From positions 61,006,605-61,070,604 of the forward strand of contig CP137666.1 of the NCBI GenBank assembly GCA_037976565.1: 64,000 bases of DNA, read 5' to 3'. Positions 1 to 49,809 of this stretch are shown here, piece after piece (position 1 is the stretch's first letter; every line of letters begins with the position of its first letter). Under the pieces are notes generated by a model. It saw only the letters and a program-made list of their open reading frames with translations. It was not told the DNA's origin and made no database searches. Made by a program: the position numbers and the translations under genes. The DNA is from Mesocentrotus franciscanus (Eukaryota; Echinodermata; Echinoidea; Camarodonta; Strongylocentrotidae).

Positions 1-206
1 TGCGCAGGCTTAACTTTCAAGACCTTGTGTCTAATAACCGAAAAGGGAATTACTTACTCCTGAAAAATCGTGCAATTTGCTTACCTGAAGTGCTGAATCT
101 CTGAAGCTGAAAGAATGATGAATAGTAATTTTCCGTAGATGGCGCTCGACTTCCATCGCAGACAGCATGTATGCATGCATGTACGTGTATAAAGAAGCAT
201 TATTTG

Positions 207-253
207 CATAGAGATATATATTTAATAAGGCTTATTAAATATATATCTCTATG
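207..253. repeat. Near-perfect 47-bp palindrome (CATAGAGATAT family)
   Basis: Two 23-bp arms, exact inverted copies, separated by a single g at 230. The outer sequence CATAGAGATAT..ATATCTCTATG recurs at 49410-49454 and 49656-49685. Confidence 0.9.
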
Positions 254-354
254 ATTATTTGGCTCTAAAATGCAATTTTTCAATATTTCAAACTTTAAAA
301 AATTCTCGCATGACCGCTACGCTCCCACGCCAAATCAAAGGAAGCAATATTTGT

Positions 355-560
355 TAAAGCCCAAGTCCACTCCAAAAATAACTTACTTTCAATAGAACCA
401 GAAAAATCAGTCAAACCAATCAAAAAAAGTTTGAGCAAAATCGGATAACTAATAAGAAAGTTATGAATTTTTAATGACATGAAAAACTTTGAAAATCACT
501 ACACAAATTGGCAACTCACTCATGAGTCTGTGACGTATGGTCCTCACTATCCACTAATTA
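355..560 (+). repeat. Left copy of an inverted dispersed repeat
   Basis: This stretch reappears in reverse complement at 925-1216, for example aagtttgagcaaaatcgga (left) against tccgattttgctcaaactt (right), and onward through the tgacgta..ggtcctcac part. Confidence 0.75.
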
Positions 561-924
561 TTTTCTTTATATTGATAATATAAATTTCCTATTTTCACTC
601 TAAGAATCTTATTTCTTCACATCAGCATCCAAGTTAGATTGATAGTAATATATTTTTGTGTGGATGCACAAATAAAGAGTAATTTTTGTCCAGTTAAATC
701 ATGAAAAATTGAATTTTGATAAACTATTTATATAAAAATCAATAATTATGAAATACAATATTCAGAAAATAGTATCAATTCTTCAAAATTCTTAAAAGTT
801 TTTGGGAAATGTCATGCACGCAATATGATACAAATCATATAACCTGGGCAAAGGCATGGGGAAATCAAGTTTTGGGTGATAAAAAGGGAAATTAATGGGA
901 TTAAACTATATAAAGCAATTGATA

Positions 925-1216
925 AGTTGTGAGGACATGACGTCACAAACTGATAACCATCTTGGCAAGTTTTGTTGTGATTCTCATTGTTCCATAGTTT
1001 TACATACTTTTTCAAAAATTCATAACTTTCTTATTATATATAATAATCTCCAAGTTTGGAAGCGCTTAGTGATTGTAATAAGCGCTATATAAAAACTGAG
1101 TATTATTATTATTATTATTATTATTAGTTATCCGATTTTGCTCAAACTTTTTTTGTTTGGTTTGTCTGATTTTTTTGCTTTTATTGAAAGTTAGTTATTT
1201 TTGGAGTGAACTTGCC
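925..1216 (-). repeat. Right inverted copy, interrupted by a short (ATT)n-tailed insertion
   Basis: Reverse-complement copy of 355-560. About 1037-1123 is extra: it ends gcgctatataaaaactgag then (tatt/att)n, a SINE/LINE-type 3' tail. It splits a target that is continuous in the left copy. Confidence 0.7.
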
Positions 1217-1904
1217 CTTTAAACATTATAAACCATTAACGGCCAAAAGGCCTCCGAAGTTGGGATTGGGGCAGATGTTGTTAAGTAGAACAAGCCCTTA
1301 TGTAATTTGCCCTACCTAGCAACAATTAATGTATGCAATTCGCATTCTGTCTACTGAAATACAATTATTCGTAACATCAGGTGAATGACATAATTTGTAA
1401 CGAAGCACTTAGAAAAGATGAATGCATTACATTTGATTACATTACGAAAATGGTCCATTTGTGGGAATGGTGCATGCCATGGGTGAGTGCGCGCACGCAC
1501 TCAAAAGGTTTTTTTTTTTATAACGACTAGCCTTTTTTCTTCTTTGGTAATAACATACATAAAAATGAGCTGTAAAGGGTATATGAGCATTTGTTTATAC
1601 ATCAATAGCCCACTTCTTGTAATGGCCAAAATTAAATTGATTGAATCTTTGCGCAGCACAAAACGTACGACCATTCGGTCATACTTACTGTATTGGTATC
1701 ACTTAAGTCGATTCGACAACTAATAGTCTTTATTTTCCAACTTAAAGACATTTTCAAGCCCCCCTTTTTTGGGGGAGGGGGTTCTAAATTAGTATTATCT
1801 TTCAAATGCCGTTGGAATTTAACCTTTTCATTTTTTGGCCTTCAAATGGGACAAAGTACCTTTAAAAAGAAGTAGAAAGAAAAAGAGAGAGGAAGAAAGA
1901 ATAG

Positions 1905-2470
1905 TGACCTGCCAGTGTCACAAAATAATGAGGTATCAAAATATGCTCATCTGACCGTGATTAAATGCCTAATTAAACCCCTGAGCTTCCAGGGGCTCTG
2001 TCCCCTGGATTTCAGCTAGGGCCCTAAGGCAGGCCCCTGGATGCTCATCTGACGGTAATTTAATGCCTAAAATCCCTGAGCTTCTGGGGGCTCCGCCCCC
2101 TGGACCCAACGCCAATTAGTGTCCTGCCAGTGTCACAAAAGGGTATCCAAAAAATGCTCATCTGACCATAATTAAATGCCTAAAACCCCTGAGCTTTCGG
2201 GAGTTCTGCCCCCTAGCCCCAACCAAGGGCCCTAAGGAGGGCCCCTGAATACCCATCTGACCATAATTTAATGCCTAAAACCCTTGAGCTTCAATTGGGC
2301 TCCGCCCCCTGGACCCCACGCCAATTAGTGTCCTGCCAATGTCACTAATAAGGTATCAAAATATGCTCATCTGACCGTAATTAAATGCCTAAAACCCCTG
2401 AGCTTCCGGGGGCTCTGCCCCTTGACCCCCGCCGGAGCTTTGCCTCTAGACCCCACGCCAATTTACGCTA
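1905..2470. repeat. Higher-order tandem array with GC-rich palindromic core
   Basis: atgctcatctgac..taatt recurs at about 1944, 2041, 2154, 2250 and 2363, with alternating spacing near 97 and 113 bp. That makes a two-part unit of about 210 bp, some 2.5 copies. Each part carries a hairpin-prone core around gggggctctgccccctgga. Confidence 0.8.
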
Positions 2471-2479
2471 TGCTCTACC

Positions 2480-2700
2480 TGATCGTAAATACTTTAGCCT
2501 CCCCCTTCCCCCTTTGAAAAACGTTCAGGGGGGCCTGCATGTAAGAGTGCGGGTGATGCAGATTTTTTGTCTGCCCCCCCCCCAAACGTTTTTGCTTATT
2601 ACGCCACTGCTGGTCACCATTACGTACTAATATTTTGCTTGCATAATTTAAAATTTGGGACCCCCTAAGAAATCCTGGATCCGCGCCTGTGTCCACCCTA
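2480..2700. repeat. Dispersed repeat fragment with poly-C/G runs
   Basis: Contains cccccccc and ends ggatccgcgcctgtg. Similar endings (aatcctggat followed by gcc or gcg) occur near 36905, which suggests short DNA-transposon debris. Family not identified. Confidence 0.4.
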
Positions 2701-5050
2701 CATTATCCTAGAAATTAACAACGAATATATGCAATTATATACCGGTTTACTAACTATTCAATTCACTGATGAGTGCATCAAATAACTTCCAACACAAGCT
2801 TTGAACAAATTTTTTTGAAAGAAATTGCAAGTGAACATATCTTTACTCAGGACTACTACTGCAGTTAGTTGTCATTTCTTACTTGTCATTATCTACTTCT
2901 ATTAAACTTGTATTTTTTTAACCTAAATTTTTACTGTACATTCTGTGATTTCACTATCGTGATAATAACATTGAATATTCATCAATGTAAAATGGAGGGG
3001 AAAAAAGCATTTGAAATGAAACACGAGATCCACTTCACATTTCAGAGTAATACTGCATCTCCAGTATTTATTTCACAGAATATATAACATATCTTAAAGA
3101 TTGCCTCTTTATACAAAAGATATACTGCCCAAGTAATTCATTCTATACTACAATTAACACAGTGAACAGAAACATTTCATTTTTCATAGAGTAACAAAAG
3201 AAGGCAAGTGAAAACAGATTTTCACTATTTTTCTATAATATCAGTAAATAAAAAATATGAAATTAACAAAATGTTACATATCTTCAACTCTAGCTATCAT
3301 ATAAGATAATATGATGGGTATACAGAATACAGGAACATATTCTATTTACATCCATTTACCAATATACATACTAATTAGTCTAAAACTATTTCTTTCAATA
3401 CAAAATAATATATCATATTCTTTATAATTCTATATAAAGTATGATGAAGTAATAATAATATATTTAATTTGTATAGGCCTCTATTGTAATTATTTGTTTT
3501 GTTTTACCTTTGTAATTTCCTATCTATAAATCGTGCAAATACTCTTCAATGATATAGGATTGTTTATGAAAATGCTAACACTGAATTTTCTAATCTTTAC
3601 TTTTATTTTTTAAAGAAAGACACTTTAAATGAATATGATTATAGAGCAGATTAACTTCCATTTTGCTTTGGAGATGATTAGAGAGTAGAGAGCCAGAGGG
3701 CAATAAATGTAAGTAAAATAATGAGTTAAAATCCTTCTGGCACTTCACAGATGAAACATGAGACAAAGAGCAATTTTTTGTGTATTGTTATGGCTACTGT
3801 GTCAATACAAGGAATTAACCAGATGATATATCTTGATAAAAGGGAGCTAAAAAATATCCCTTTCAGAGGGATAAGTTGGGAACGGGATTAAAAAATGTAT
3901 TTAGAATCTTTATATATGTATGTCCATTACATCCATGCTCATACATAATGAAGAAGATAATCAATTAAATTCATGGCAAAATCATCTGATTATGGTAATC
4001 GATCTGATCTACGTAACAATTCTGCCATGCAAAAATCCATTCATGTCATCTACTATAATCACTACTCAATAATAAGAGTATAATCACACTTCTTTACAAA
4101 TCTATGAAGATATGCAGGGACAAAATATATTCTATTTATAGCACTTTTGGGCATTTTACAAAATCTTGTTGTTCTGTCTCTTTTGTATGACAACAAAGGT
4201 AATTTCTAAGTAACTGTAATGGTAAATTTACGTTTGCAAGCAGAATTTTGTAAATTTGAAGCCTGTCAATTTCCCTCATTTTCTTACACCATGGAAAATT
4301 ATATAGCATACCTCATATATACAAATAATTATTTAGTAGAAAATAGGTCCCATATTTCTAATTTTCATAAATAAAACAGCACTGAAACTCACAAATTATA
4401 TCTTTTGGAAGACAATCAATATTTGGAATATGTTGATGAATATACATTGATAATAGCAACACAACCCAAGTATTTAAAAAAAATTAAAGATGAGCACAAA
4501 TACCATACAAAAAAAGAATCCATTCTCAAATAATTCAATCATATAGTACTGCAAATTATATCACAATTAATGCACAATCATATTCCATACAATAGTCCTT
4601 TCTTCCAAACCAATATCAAACTACTTTTCCACTAATATAATCTTTAAAATAATTATGCAGGAACAACACATAAAAACAAAGTCTAATATATTTTTAAAAA
4701 GCCACCATTACATAATGTAAACAAATATACAAATATGTTATTATTTTCTGTCATTATAACTTAAAACAATATGAAAATATGTCCAGGATATTTGCCCTGC
4801 GGCTATTTTAACTCGTAATGGCATCATGCACCTACAATCATTTACTGTTTTCATGCCCCTTTAACCGTCCTTAGATGAACATGATGTTACAGTGGAAAAC
4901 ACCTGTCCCTTGGATAGGATGTTAAAGTGGAGGCCCTATATGTAGGAGAGTTGCAAGCTATGCAGAGTAGTACTACACCTCCCCATTCTGATCAGTTTAA
5001 TATATTGGGAGAAGATGCTTGAAGGTCACAGGGTTAAAGTTTCTTTTTCC
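2700..5050. other. AT-rich intergenic stretch, no gene seen
   Basis: Only short open frames without recognisable families. No repeat structure stood out by eye. Confidence 0.6.
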
Positions 5051-5352
5051 CTCACCGGCATAAATGATGCCAAACAAACAAAAAGATAATCCTCTCCGTC
5101 TCACATATTCAGTTACTCGCACATTAGCCGGTTATAGGACATTTCCTGTATCTGCTTCAAAATACTGGAACGATCTACCACTTAGAATTAGACAGTCTTC
5201 ATCAGTTACTACCTTCAGAAAGGCCTTGAAAGCACATCTTTTTTGCAGCTTGTAGTCGTAAGATTGTATTTATGTAATTGTCATTTACTGTAGGCGCTTT
5301 GGGCCTTATGGGAAAAGCGCGGTATAAGTAATAATAATAATAATAATAATAA
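5050..5352 (+). mobile_element. LINE (CR1/L2-like) 3' end with (TAA)n tail, 5'-truncated
   Basis: The reading frame 5064-5255 ends with SKYWNDLPLRIRQSSSVTTF then RKALKAHLF and stop. This is the typical C-terminus of CR1/L2-type reverse transcriptases (W-N-x-L-P-x-x-I-R ... F-K-x-x-L-K-x-x-L-F). A short 3' UTR with gcgctttgggccttatggga and gcgcggtataagtaa follows, then (taa)n at about 5328-5351. Confidence 0.85.
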
Positions 5353-6504
5353 AAATTAAAAATAATTAGCAAATGAAATAAGGTCACGCTTGTCTATTAC
5401 ACACATAGACTTCTTATATATAACAATCAATATAATGTTAAAAAATGAAATATGTCTTCTATAAATGGGCAACACACAGGAAAAAATAATTATTTAACAT
5501 GATTTGAAAGTCAACCACACCAGACCTTCATGAGAGGAAAGCAAATATTTTGTTCATATTGCAATTGATTTATTACAGAGAAGCTCTCACAAAATGAGAA
5601 TCTCCTTTTCAACAATTATGGGTACCTGCCCACATCAAAACTTCAGTACAATAACATTTACATCAAATGTTATGATGCAGTTGAATCAAATCAGTAATAT
5701 ACAGATGCTTTGGGGTAGTAAAACACATGCTCCTGTGAGAGTCAATATCAATTTCAGACACTAACCAAATTCCTAACTTCAACCCTGACCCAAGCACCAC
5801 ACCTAACCCTAACATTATCCTAATTAACATACAATGTAATCATAACCTTACATTATATCTTCAGACAACATGTTTAATATGCAAATGTCTCTGGAGTGAA
5901 TGTTGAATCTCCAATGCTCATAAGTTACATCTGCGCAAAACCTTTAACAAAAATACAAAAAAGGGACGTAATATTCTACAGTCAATCAACTGTCCTGCCA
6001 AAATTATTAAGTGTGCATATTAACTATCAAAGCTGACTAAGGTTACTTTGCGAAATGCAGAGGCACGAAAAAGACGCACGTGGAACGTAAAAGGCATAAT
6101 AGTTGGTGTCATCTGTAAATACATTGTGTGTAAAGGATTGTAATTTGACATGTCTCAACAACACTTTTTCGGTAATACTAATCAATGTAAAAGAGATAAT
6201 TACTAGCTCCATGTTCTAATATGGTTCTACCTTAAAAGCATAAAACAATTACGCATATTGTGTTCCTGAATTCCTGATGCATCTCGTCAGGCAACTTCAT
6301 TTTTGTAAGCAACATAAAGCCTTTGTTAATGTGTTTGAAACAAATCATAGTTTATTTGTCATATTCCATTTCTATGCACAAACAAGTGTTCCCATGTATC
6401 ATGATTTCTGACATATCATGATTTCTGACATTTGAATAATCACTTGCTGAATTCATAGGGTAACACTGAATTTTGAATATTTCTACCTACACATGTACAT
6501 ACAT

Positions 6505-6645
6505 CCTGGCAGGTATTAATTCCTTGAAATGCTAGAGCGCCGTAATGGCAGCCATGCTAAAGCCAGGGTAATAATTGGGAGTGCCAGGAGTGTCAAGTCT
6601 GACAGATATGAGCGCTATACAAGAACCCAATATTATTAGTATTCT
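6505..6645 (+). mobile_element. SINE fragment
   Basis: Shares attccttgaaatgctagagc, gctaaagccagggtaataat and gagcgctatacaagaa with the copy at 30463-30630; ends with an (att)-rich tail. Confidence 0.7.
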
Positions 6646-7082
6646 CATCTTTGTGAAAAATAAAACCAAATAGCACTCTGTGAAATACATTCAAACCTAT
6701 CTCCTTTACAAAGAATAAGAATATCAAAGGCTGGCCATATCATCAATGAATTTCATATGGTAGTCATTTTCTTTCCTACATATTTCCACAGCCATCTCCA
6801 ATTTCTTAAAATGTACTTATGTGAAGATACATATACATTAGTCATGGCTAATTTCAATACATGTACATATCTAACTCATAGTTTCCATCGTAAAAACTAC
6901 TCTTTACAAATCTGTCTCATAGATATCTATAATTCCGACAATAATTTGGCTAGTAAGTAGTATCCTTCTTAAGTGCACTTTTTCTTTTTGCATACTTTGA
7001 TAATGATCACTATTAAGGTTTCAATGATTGGCTAGTTTGAAGGACATTCTATGACTATTAAAGTACACTTCAATATTCTTCT

Positions 7083-7267
7083 ATCATGATTGTTACACTA
7101 AACTGCTGAGGCTGGTATAATCATGATTGTTACACTAAACTGCTGAGGCTGGTATAATCATGATTGTTACACTAAACTGCTGAGGCTGGTATAATCATGA
7201 TTGTTACACTAAACTGCTGAGGCTGGTATAATCATGATTGTTACACTAAACTGCTGAGGCTGGTATA
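7083..7267. repeat. 37-bp tandem repeat, five exact copies
   Basis: The unit atcatgattgttacactaaa followed by ctgctgaggctggtata is repeated five times without a mismatch, so it is young. It is downstream of CYFIP. Confidence 0.97.
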
Positions 7268-7595
7268 AATATAACATGGTCTTTCCCACAAAACAGACAA
7301 ATGGAAAGTCCACAGGACCATACTGAATGCTTTGTTACATTGAGTTCTAAAACATTGAAAACAATATACAAAAATGTAAGTCACTGGGATATCACAGCAG
7401 AATGGTACAACAGATTCACAATAAAGACACTTTGTTGACGGTGGTATTTTAATGCACTGTGAAAGCTGCAACGAAAAAGGAAGACTGATCCCATTGAGGC
7501 TTCAATATATTCAAACCTCACTAGAAAAACAGTTTGGTTACCGTCAATTAAAAAAAATATATTTATATTTACGGGCCCTCTTAGACAAAGCTCTG

Positions 7596-7632
7596 CAATT
7601 GATCATACTTCGATTGATGGTATGATCAATTG
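7596..7632. repeat. Hairpin with 12-bp perfect arms
   Basis: CAATTGATCATA and TATGATCAATTG, with a 13-nt loop. Transposon relic or structured RNA cannot be told apart. Confidence 0.6.
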
Positions 7633-8620
7633 ATTGTACAAAGCGATTTAAATTTAAGAAGCGCTAGCTTATTCTTTTGTGTTACAAAACTCAGTTCTCC
7701 TTGAGTGTTACATAACAGAATTTCCAATGTTGTGCACCTATTTCACAGTAAGGAAGAAAATATAATACATTTAACCAGTAGACTACTGGATTCTCAGGCT
7801 CATTCCCATAGGCTTACTATACAAACCATCTGATTCTGCTAGGCAATGAGTCAAGAGTATACTAAGCCCAGCTGAGAATATGATAGTTCTTTTGATATAA
7901 ATATGCATGAAAATAGATTCAAAATATATATTTATAGACTGTACTAAGTACAAGAATATCATATACAATGTAGCCCTCAATCATTTTATGTACCAGGAAT
8001 GCTTAGTGGAATAAATAGGTGTGATCTATGTCCCCAAGCGCAATAGATGAAATACCTCAATCAATTCAAACTTTGATTTGAAAATTTTATGTCGGCTAAG
8101 CGAGATACATTTGTTTGTCCTCTTTCTGGATAACATGACTAAGTTCAGACTGAAGGCCTCTGACTACACATTTTTTTTTACCTGTTCCAGTAGAGCGGGT
8201 GTTGGTAGAGGGTAAAGAGGTTTTTGGTACACCCCATGATATTTGTTCAACCAGGTTCTTTTTCTGTAGACAATCTTTTGCATCGTTTGGACTATTGAGT
8301 GGTGAAGAGAGGGTTTGAAGATCACAAATGAATCTAGTTTATGCCAGATCAGAGCTTTCTTGAATAAAGTGTTCTCTCTGGAGGCCATTCTTTACATAGT
8401 TTTGATCTGTAACTTGATGAAAGGGGTTGATAGAGTGTGAAGAGGTCTCCAGTTCAAGTCTGATACAAGCTTTCTTGAATCAGTTGTCCCCTCTGAATGC
8501 TATTTTCTACAAATTGTTCATCTGTGATTGTTAGAGCAGGTGTCAGTAGAGGGTGAATAGGTCTTTAGTCCACCCTGTGCTGAACTCTCGGAACCAATTG
8601 TTCTGTCTGAAGACCATTCT

Positions 8621-46773
<38,153 letters not shown>

Positions 46774-46964
46774 CTGAAAAAGAGAAACAAATCATTCATG
46801 ATATTGCATGTTGTTCTTGGGCTAAACATTTTAGCAGACCATTTATTCCATAAAAAGTAAATAAAACATTAAATCAAACTTTTCTTTGATTTCTGTTTTA
46901 ACAAAATTGTGGAAAGTCTAATTTTTCATGAAAGGCAGTTAAATACTTTGTTAAATAACAATAA

Positions 46965-47035
46965 TAATAATAATAATAATTACGTTTATAGGGCGCTTTA
47001 TACAGGCGTTTCTAAGCGCACAGGTGGTACTGTCT
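46965..47035 (-). mobile_element. SINE/LINE 3' tail, minus strand
   Basis: (aat)n then tacgtttatagggcgctt and ggcgtttctaagcgcacagg. Confidence 0.65.
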
Positions 47036-47183
47036 AACTTAGTATAATTATTCAACATAATGCTAAATATATTACTCATTGCGGATGTAGTATCGAAACA
47101 ACGGGATCGATATCCCCGAATTTTGGATGCGTACGATACGCTGCCATGACACTCCCCGTCCAGCCGTCCAGCACCGGTCGATT

Positions 47184-47290
47184 CCAATCAGCAGGCGGGC
47201 CGAGCCAGCGGCCTGTTGATTGGTTTGAGCACGCTATTGTTTCCGCCCAGCAGGCGAGCCGAGCCAGCGGCCTGCTGATTGGTTGAGCAC
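47184..47290. promoter_or_regulatory. Two tandem palindromes with inverted CCAAT boxes
   Basis: First copy: CCAATCAGCAGGC and GCCTGTTGATTGG around gggccgagccagcg. Second copy: cagcaggcgagccgagccag then cggcctgctgattgg. The block is much more GC-rich than its surroundings and lies 80-190 bp upstream of a TATA box on the plus strand. Confidence 0.65.
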
Positions 47291-47370
47291 CGTGTGCGTC
47301 GGCCAATAGGCCTTGTGTGCTATTGTTCCATTATTGATCTAATTAACTGACCGCCGGTCCTTCCGTAGAG

Positions 47371-47378
47371 TATAAAAG
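47371..47378 (+). promoter_or_regulatory. TATA box TATAAAAG
   Basis: A good TATA box in plus orientation with CCAAT elements upstream. A start near 47400 would put the hammerhead-like core at the very 5' end of the RNA. It is antisense to CYFIP, so not its promoter. Confidence 0.5.
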
Positions 47379-47405
47379 ACGCTTGCTTACATTAGATTTT
47401 ATCAC

Positions 47406-47438
47406 CTGACGAAGTGTTGCAGCGGCGCACGAAACGTC
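47406..47438 (+). ncRNA. Hammerhead-ribozyme-like core (Penelope-type)
   Basis: CTGACGA (47406), then a stem-loop with GTGTTGC pairing to GCGCAC around AGCG (one bulged T), then GAAA (47431) and CGTC. The order CTGANGA, stem II, GAAA is the hammerhead core. The GAAACGTC ending resembles motifs described in Penelope-like retroelements. Stem I pairs poorly here and stem III has no loop, so activity as a single copy is doubtful. Confidence 0.45.
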
Positions 47439-47769
47439 ATGTTCTTTTAGATCTCTTATTGACCACATTGCGAGACAAACGAATATCACTAGCGATATTA
47501 TTTTCGTTATTATTCAACATGTTCAATACCTTAAAAGCAACAAAATAAAATAAAATATTACTAATACAATACAATACAATTTAGTTGAATGGAATAATAA
47601 AGTTTTTTTTTTAGAAGTTCAGAGCCATGGCATTGACTGATCATCATTAATTATCAACAACACCTTCCTTTGTGAGTGGGCCTTGTGATCATGCAATCTG
47701 TTAGATTTACTGTAAATTCTACGTTTGCAACCTAAATGTAATGTGCAACTACACATGTACAAGTATTGT

Positions 47770-48640
47770 CTTATAATAATATTACATTTATAAAGTGCCT
47801 ATTCATTAGATACAAAGCGCATGTACATGAAATACGAACAAACAAAAAGAGAGAACATTATCAATATCATACAAAGCTTATGTTAATTAAAAATATTACA
47901 ACAAATTAGAAAAGATGTGTTTTCAGACACATTCAGACTGTGCAGGGAGGTGTAACTCCCACCTCCCTGGACTGTGAGAGTATGGCAATTCTTAAGTACA
48001 TGGGGTAAGGAGTTCCAGGTTTTGGGAGCATTAATTATGGAAAAAGGCCTATCACCTATCTGGTTCGAGGAACGGTAAGTATTTTGGCTGATCGTGTATT
48101 ATACATGGAAGTGTGTGAACGGAGTAGATCACCTAGGTACATGTATGCTGGGGCCTGATTTATTGAGACACTTGTAAGTGAGAGTTAAGGTCTTAATTGC
48201 ATAATACAATTATTAACGCGAAGACGACAGTGAGGATCAGTGAAGATCAGTGAAGATCAGTGATGAGAGGGGAGACATGGACAAATTTTGGTTTACAATG
48301 AATGAGACATGCTTTTTTATTTTGGAGAAGTTGAAGGGAGTTAAGATCTTTAAACAATATACCACGGAGTATAGTGAATTACTATAATCTAGACAAGGCA
48401 AAACAAGAGATATTACAACTGCATGAGAAGAATTTTTATCTATGAAGTACATGTATGAACTTCCTTATTCTACTGAAGTTATGCAAGTAGAAATTAACAG
48501 ATTTTGATAATTTGAAACATGATCTGACATATTCATATGCTTGTCAAAGGTGACACCTAATATGCGAACAGATGGTGAAGGTGAAATGATGGTTTGATCA
48601 TCAATCTTAAGAAGGTCTTACAATTGAATAAGTACATATA
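47770..48640 (-). mobile_element. Decayed LINE (CR1/L2-like) reverse transcriptase 3' part
   Basis: On the minus strand, in order but in several frames: SVRILGVTFDKHMNMSDHV (48.6 kb), SLVLPCLDYSNSLYSVVY (about 48.4 kb), KTLTLTYKCLNKSGP (about 48.2 kb), and a WNSLP/KTHLF-type C-terminus near 47.9-48.0 kb. It ends at a short att-rich tail near 47776. Frameshifts and stops show it is dead. Confidence 0.85.
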
Positions 48641-48943
48641 CAGACTACAGTTAGTTAGTTAGCGTTAGCCATAATATATGCAATATGCACTTGACAACAA
48701 GCAAAATACTATCCATAGGCCTATAATACTGAAATATATAGCAGTGCTGCATAAATAAAAACAAAATAAAATTCATTTTGATCTATGTTTGTTCAAGCCA
48801 CCAATCAAGATGATTCTAGGTGCGGCGATCAGCTGTGCCTGTGCAGCTGCTGCATGCTGGCTAGTGCCGCTAGCGCTAGCTCAGCTTGATCTGTATTGCA
48901 ATACCAACGTACGCTATATGGGCCCTCGCGCTCGCCAACCTAC

Positions 48944-49200
48944 CTGTTGAATTCCAGTGCAGTCAGTGCAGTGGATCGTGCAACTCTTCAAACAAATGAA
49001 CTCAAATAAATCACTGCAAAACATTCATGACAAGCATAGATAATTGCTCCAAATGTTGATATATATCTCAAAGATACTCTCACCTGTCCTCAGAACCTGT
49101 GAAAGTAGTCCGAAAAGGAAGTAATTTGCTCTATTCGTTCCCCTGCCAAAAGATTCACCGCGGGGATTTCCCTCTGTTTGCACCAGCTAGCTCGCACTCG
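48944..49200 (-). promoter_or_regulatory. Candidate CYFIP non-coding first exon(s) and promoter region
   Basis: CYFIP needs an upstream non-coding exon. Two good donors lie here on the minus strand: CAACAG|GTAGGT at 48943 and GGACAG|GTGAGA at 49083. The block is less AT-rich than its surroundings. There is no clear TATA box, and transcript start and choice of donor cannot be settled from sequence. Confidence 0.35.
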
Positions 49201-49409
49201 CATAGCGCATGAAAATGCAATCACTGGTATACTGTGTTGCGTTTCCCGATTTCATCAAAACATTTTTGTGAAATGGGCGTTGCACTTGTACGGAGTTAGC
49301 CCTTGTGTACAACCGGATACCCAAATCATAATAAATCGTGAACATATCAAGCCAAGGGATATCAAACCAGTAACTTTGAGAGAGGTGGGGGACTGTTAAT
49401 TGGGACGGG

Positions 49410-49454
49410 TAATTCCATAGAGATATGTTCTTTGATATATCTCTATGGTAATTA
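49410..49454. repeat. CATAGAGATAT palindrome, copy 2
   Basis: taattccatagagatat and atatctctatggtaatta, near the CYFIP 5' end. Confidence 0.8.
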
Positions 49455-49655
49455 TATTTAAAAAAATTAATGAAATAAATGGAATAAACGAGAAAGATCT
49501 AAAAGGGGATTCATTGCAGCTAGGAAAAGAATTAAGGGTAAATGGAGAGGAGAGGGAAAAAAGAAAGAATGATTTCTTTATTTAGCATAAAATCCGGAAG
49601 AACATTCTATAGAGAGAAGCATGTTTATAAGAAAATTAATTTAATAAGTGGCTGT

Positions 49656-49685
49656 CATAGAGATATTTAAGTATATATCTCTATG
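49656..49685. repeat. CATAGAGATAT palindrome, copy 3
   Basis: catagagatat and atatctctatg around ttaagtat, itself between ggctgt and ggtggctgt. Confidence 0.8.
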
Positions 49686-49723
49686 GTGGCTGTATATAAA
49701 GAACATAATCCCCGCCCCCTCAC

Positions 49724-49764
<41 letters not shown>

Positions 49765-49802
49765 TCTCCCTTTTTCTTCTCTCTCTCTCTCTCTCTCTCT
49801 CT
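49724..49802. repeat. (CT)n microsatellite
   Basis: Two blocks of ctctct split by catctccctttttcttc. Long Ser/Leu and Arg/Glu frames here are artefacts. Confidence 0.97.
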
Positions 49803-49809
49803 ACCCTTT

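Noticed and set aside
2385..2630. Open frame of 81 codons rich in Pro
   Set aside because: It covers the GC-rich tandem array and c-run repeat; no family resemblance.
47371..47378. TATA box as the CYFIP promoter
   Set aside because: It points to the plus strand, opposite to CYFIP, and lies downstream of the candidate first exons.
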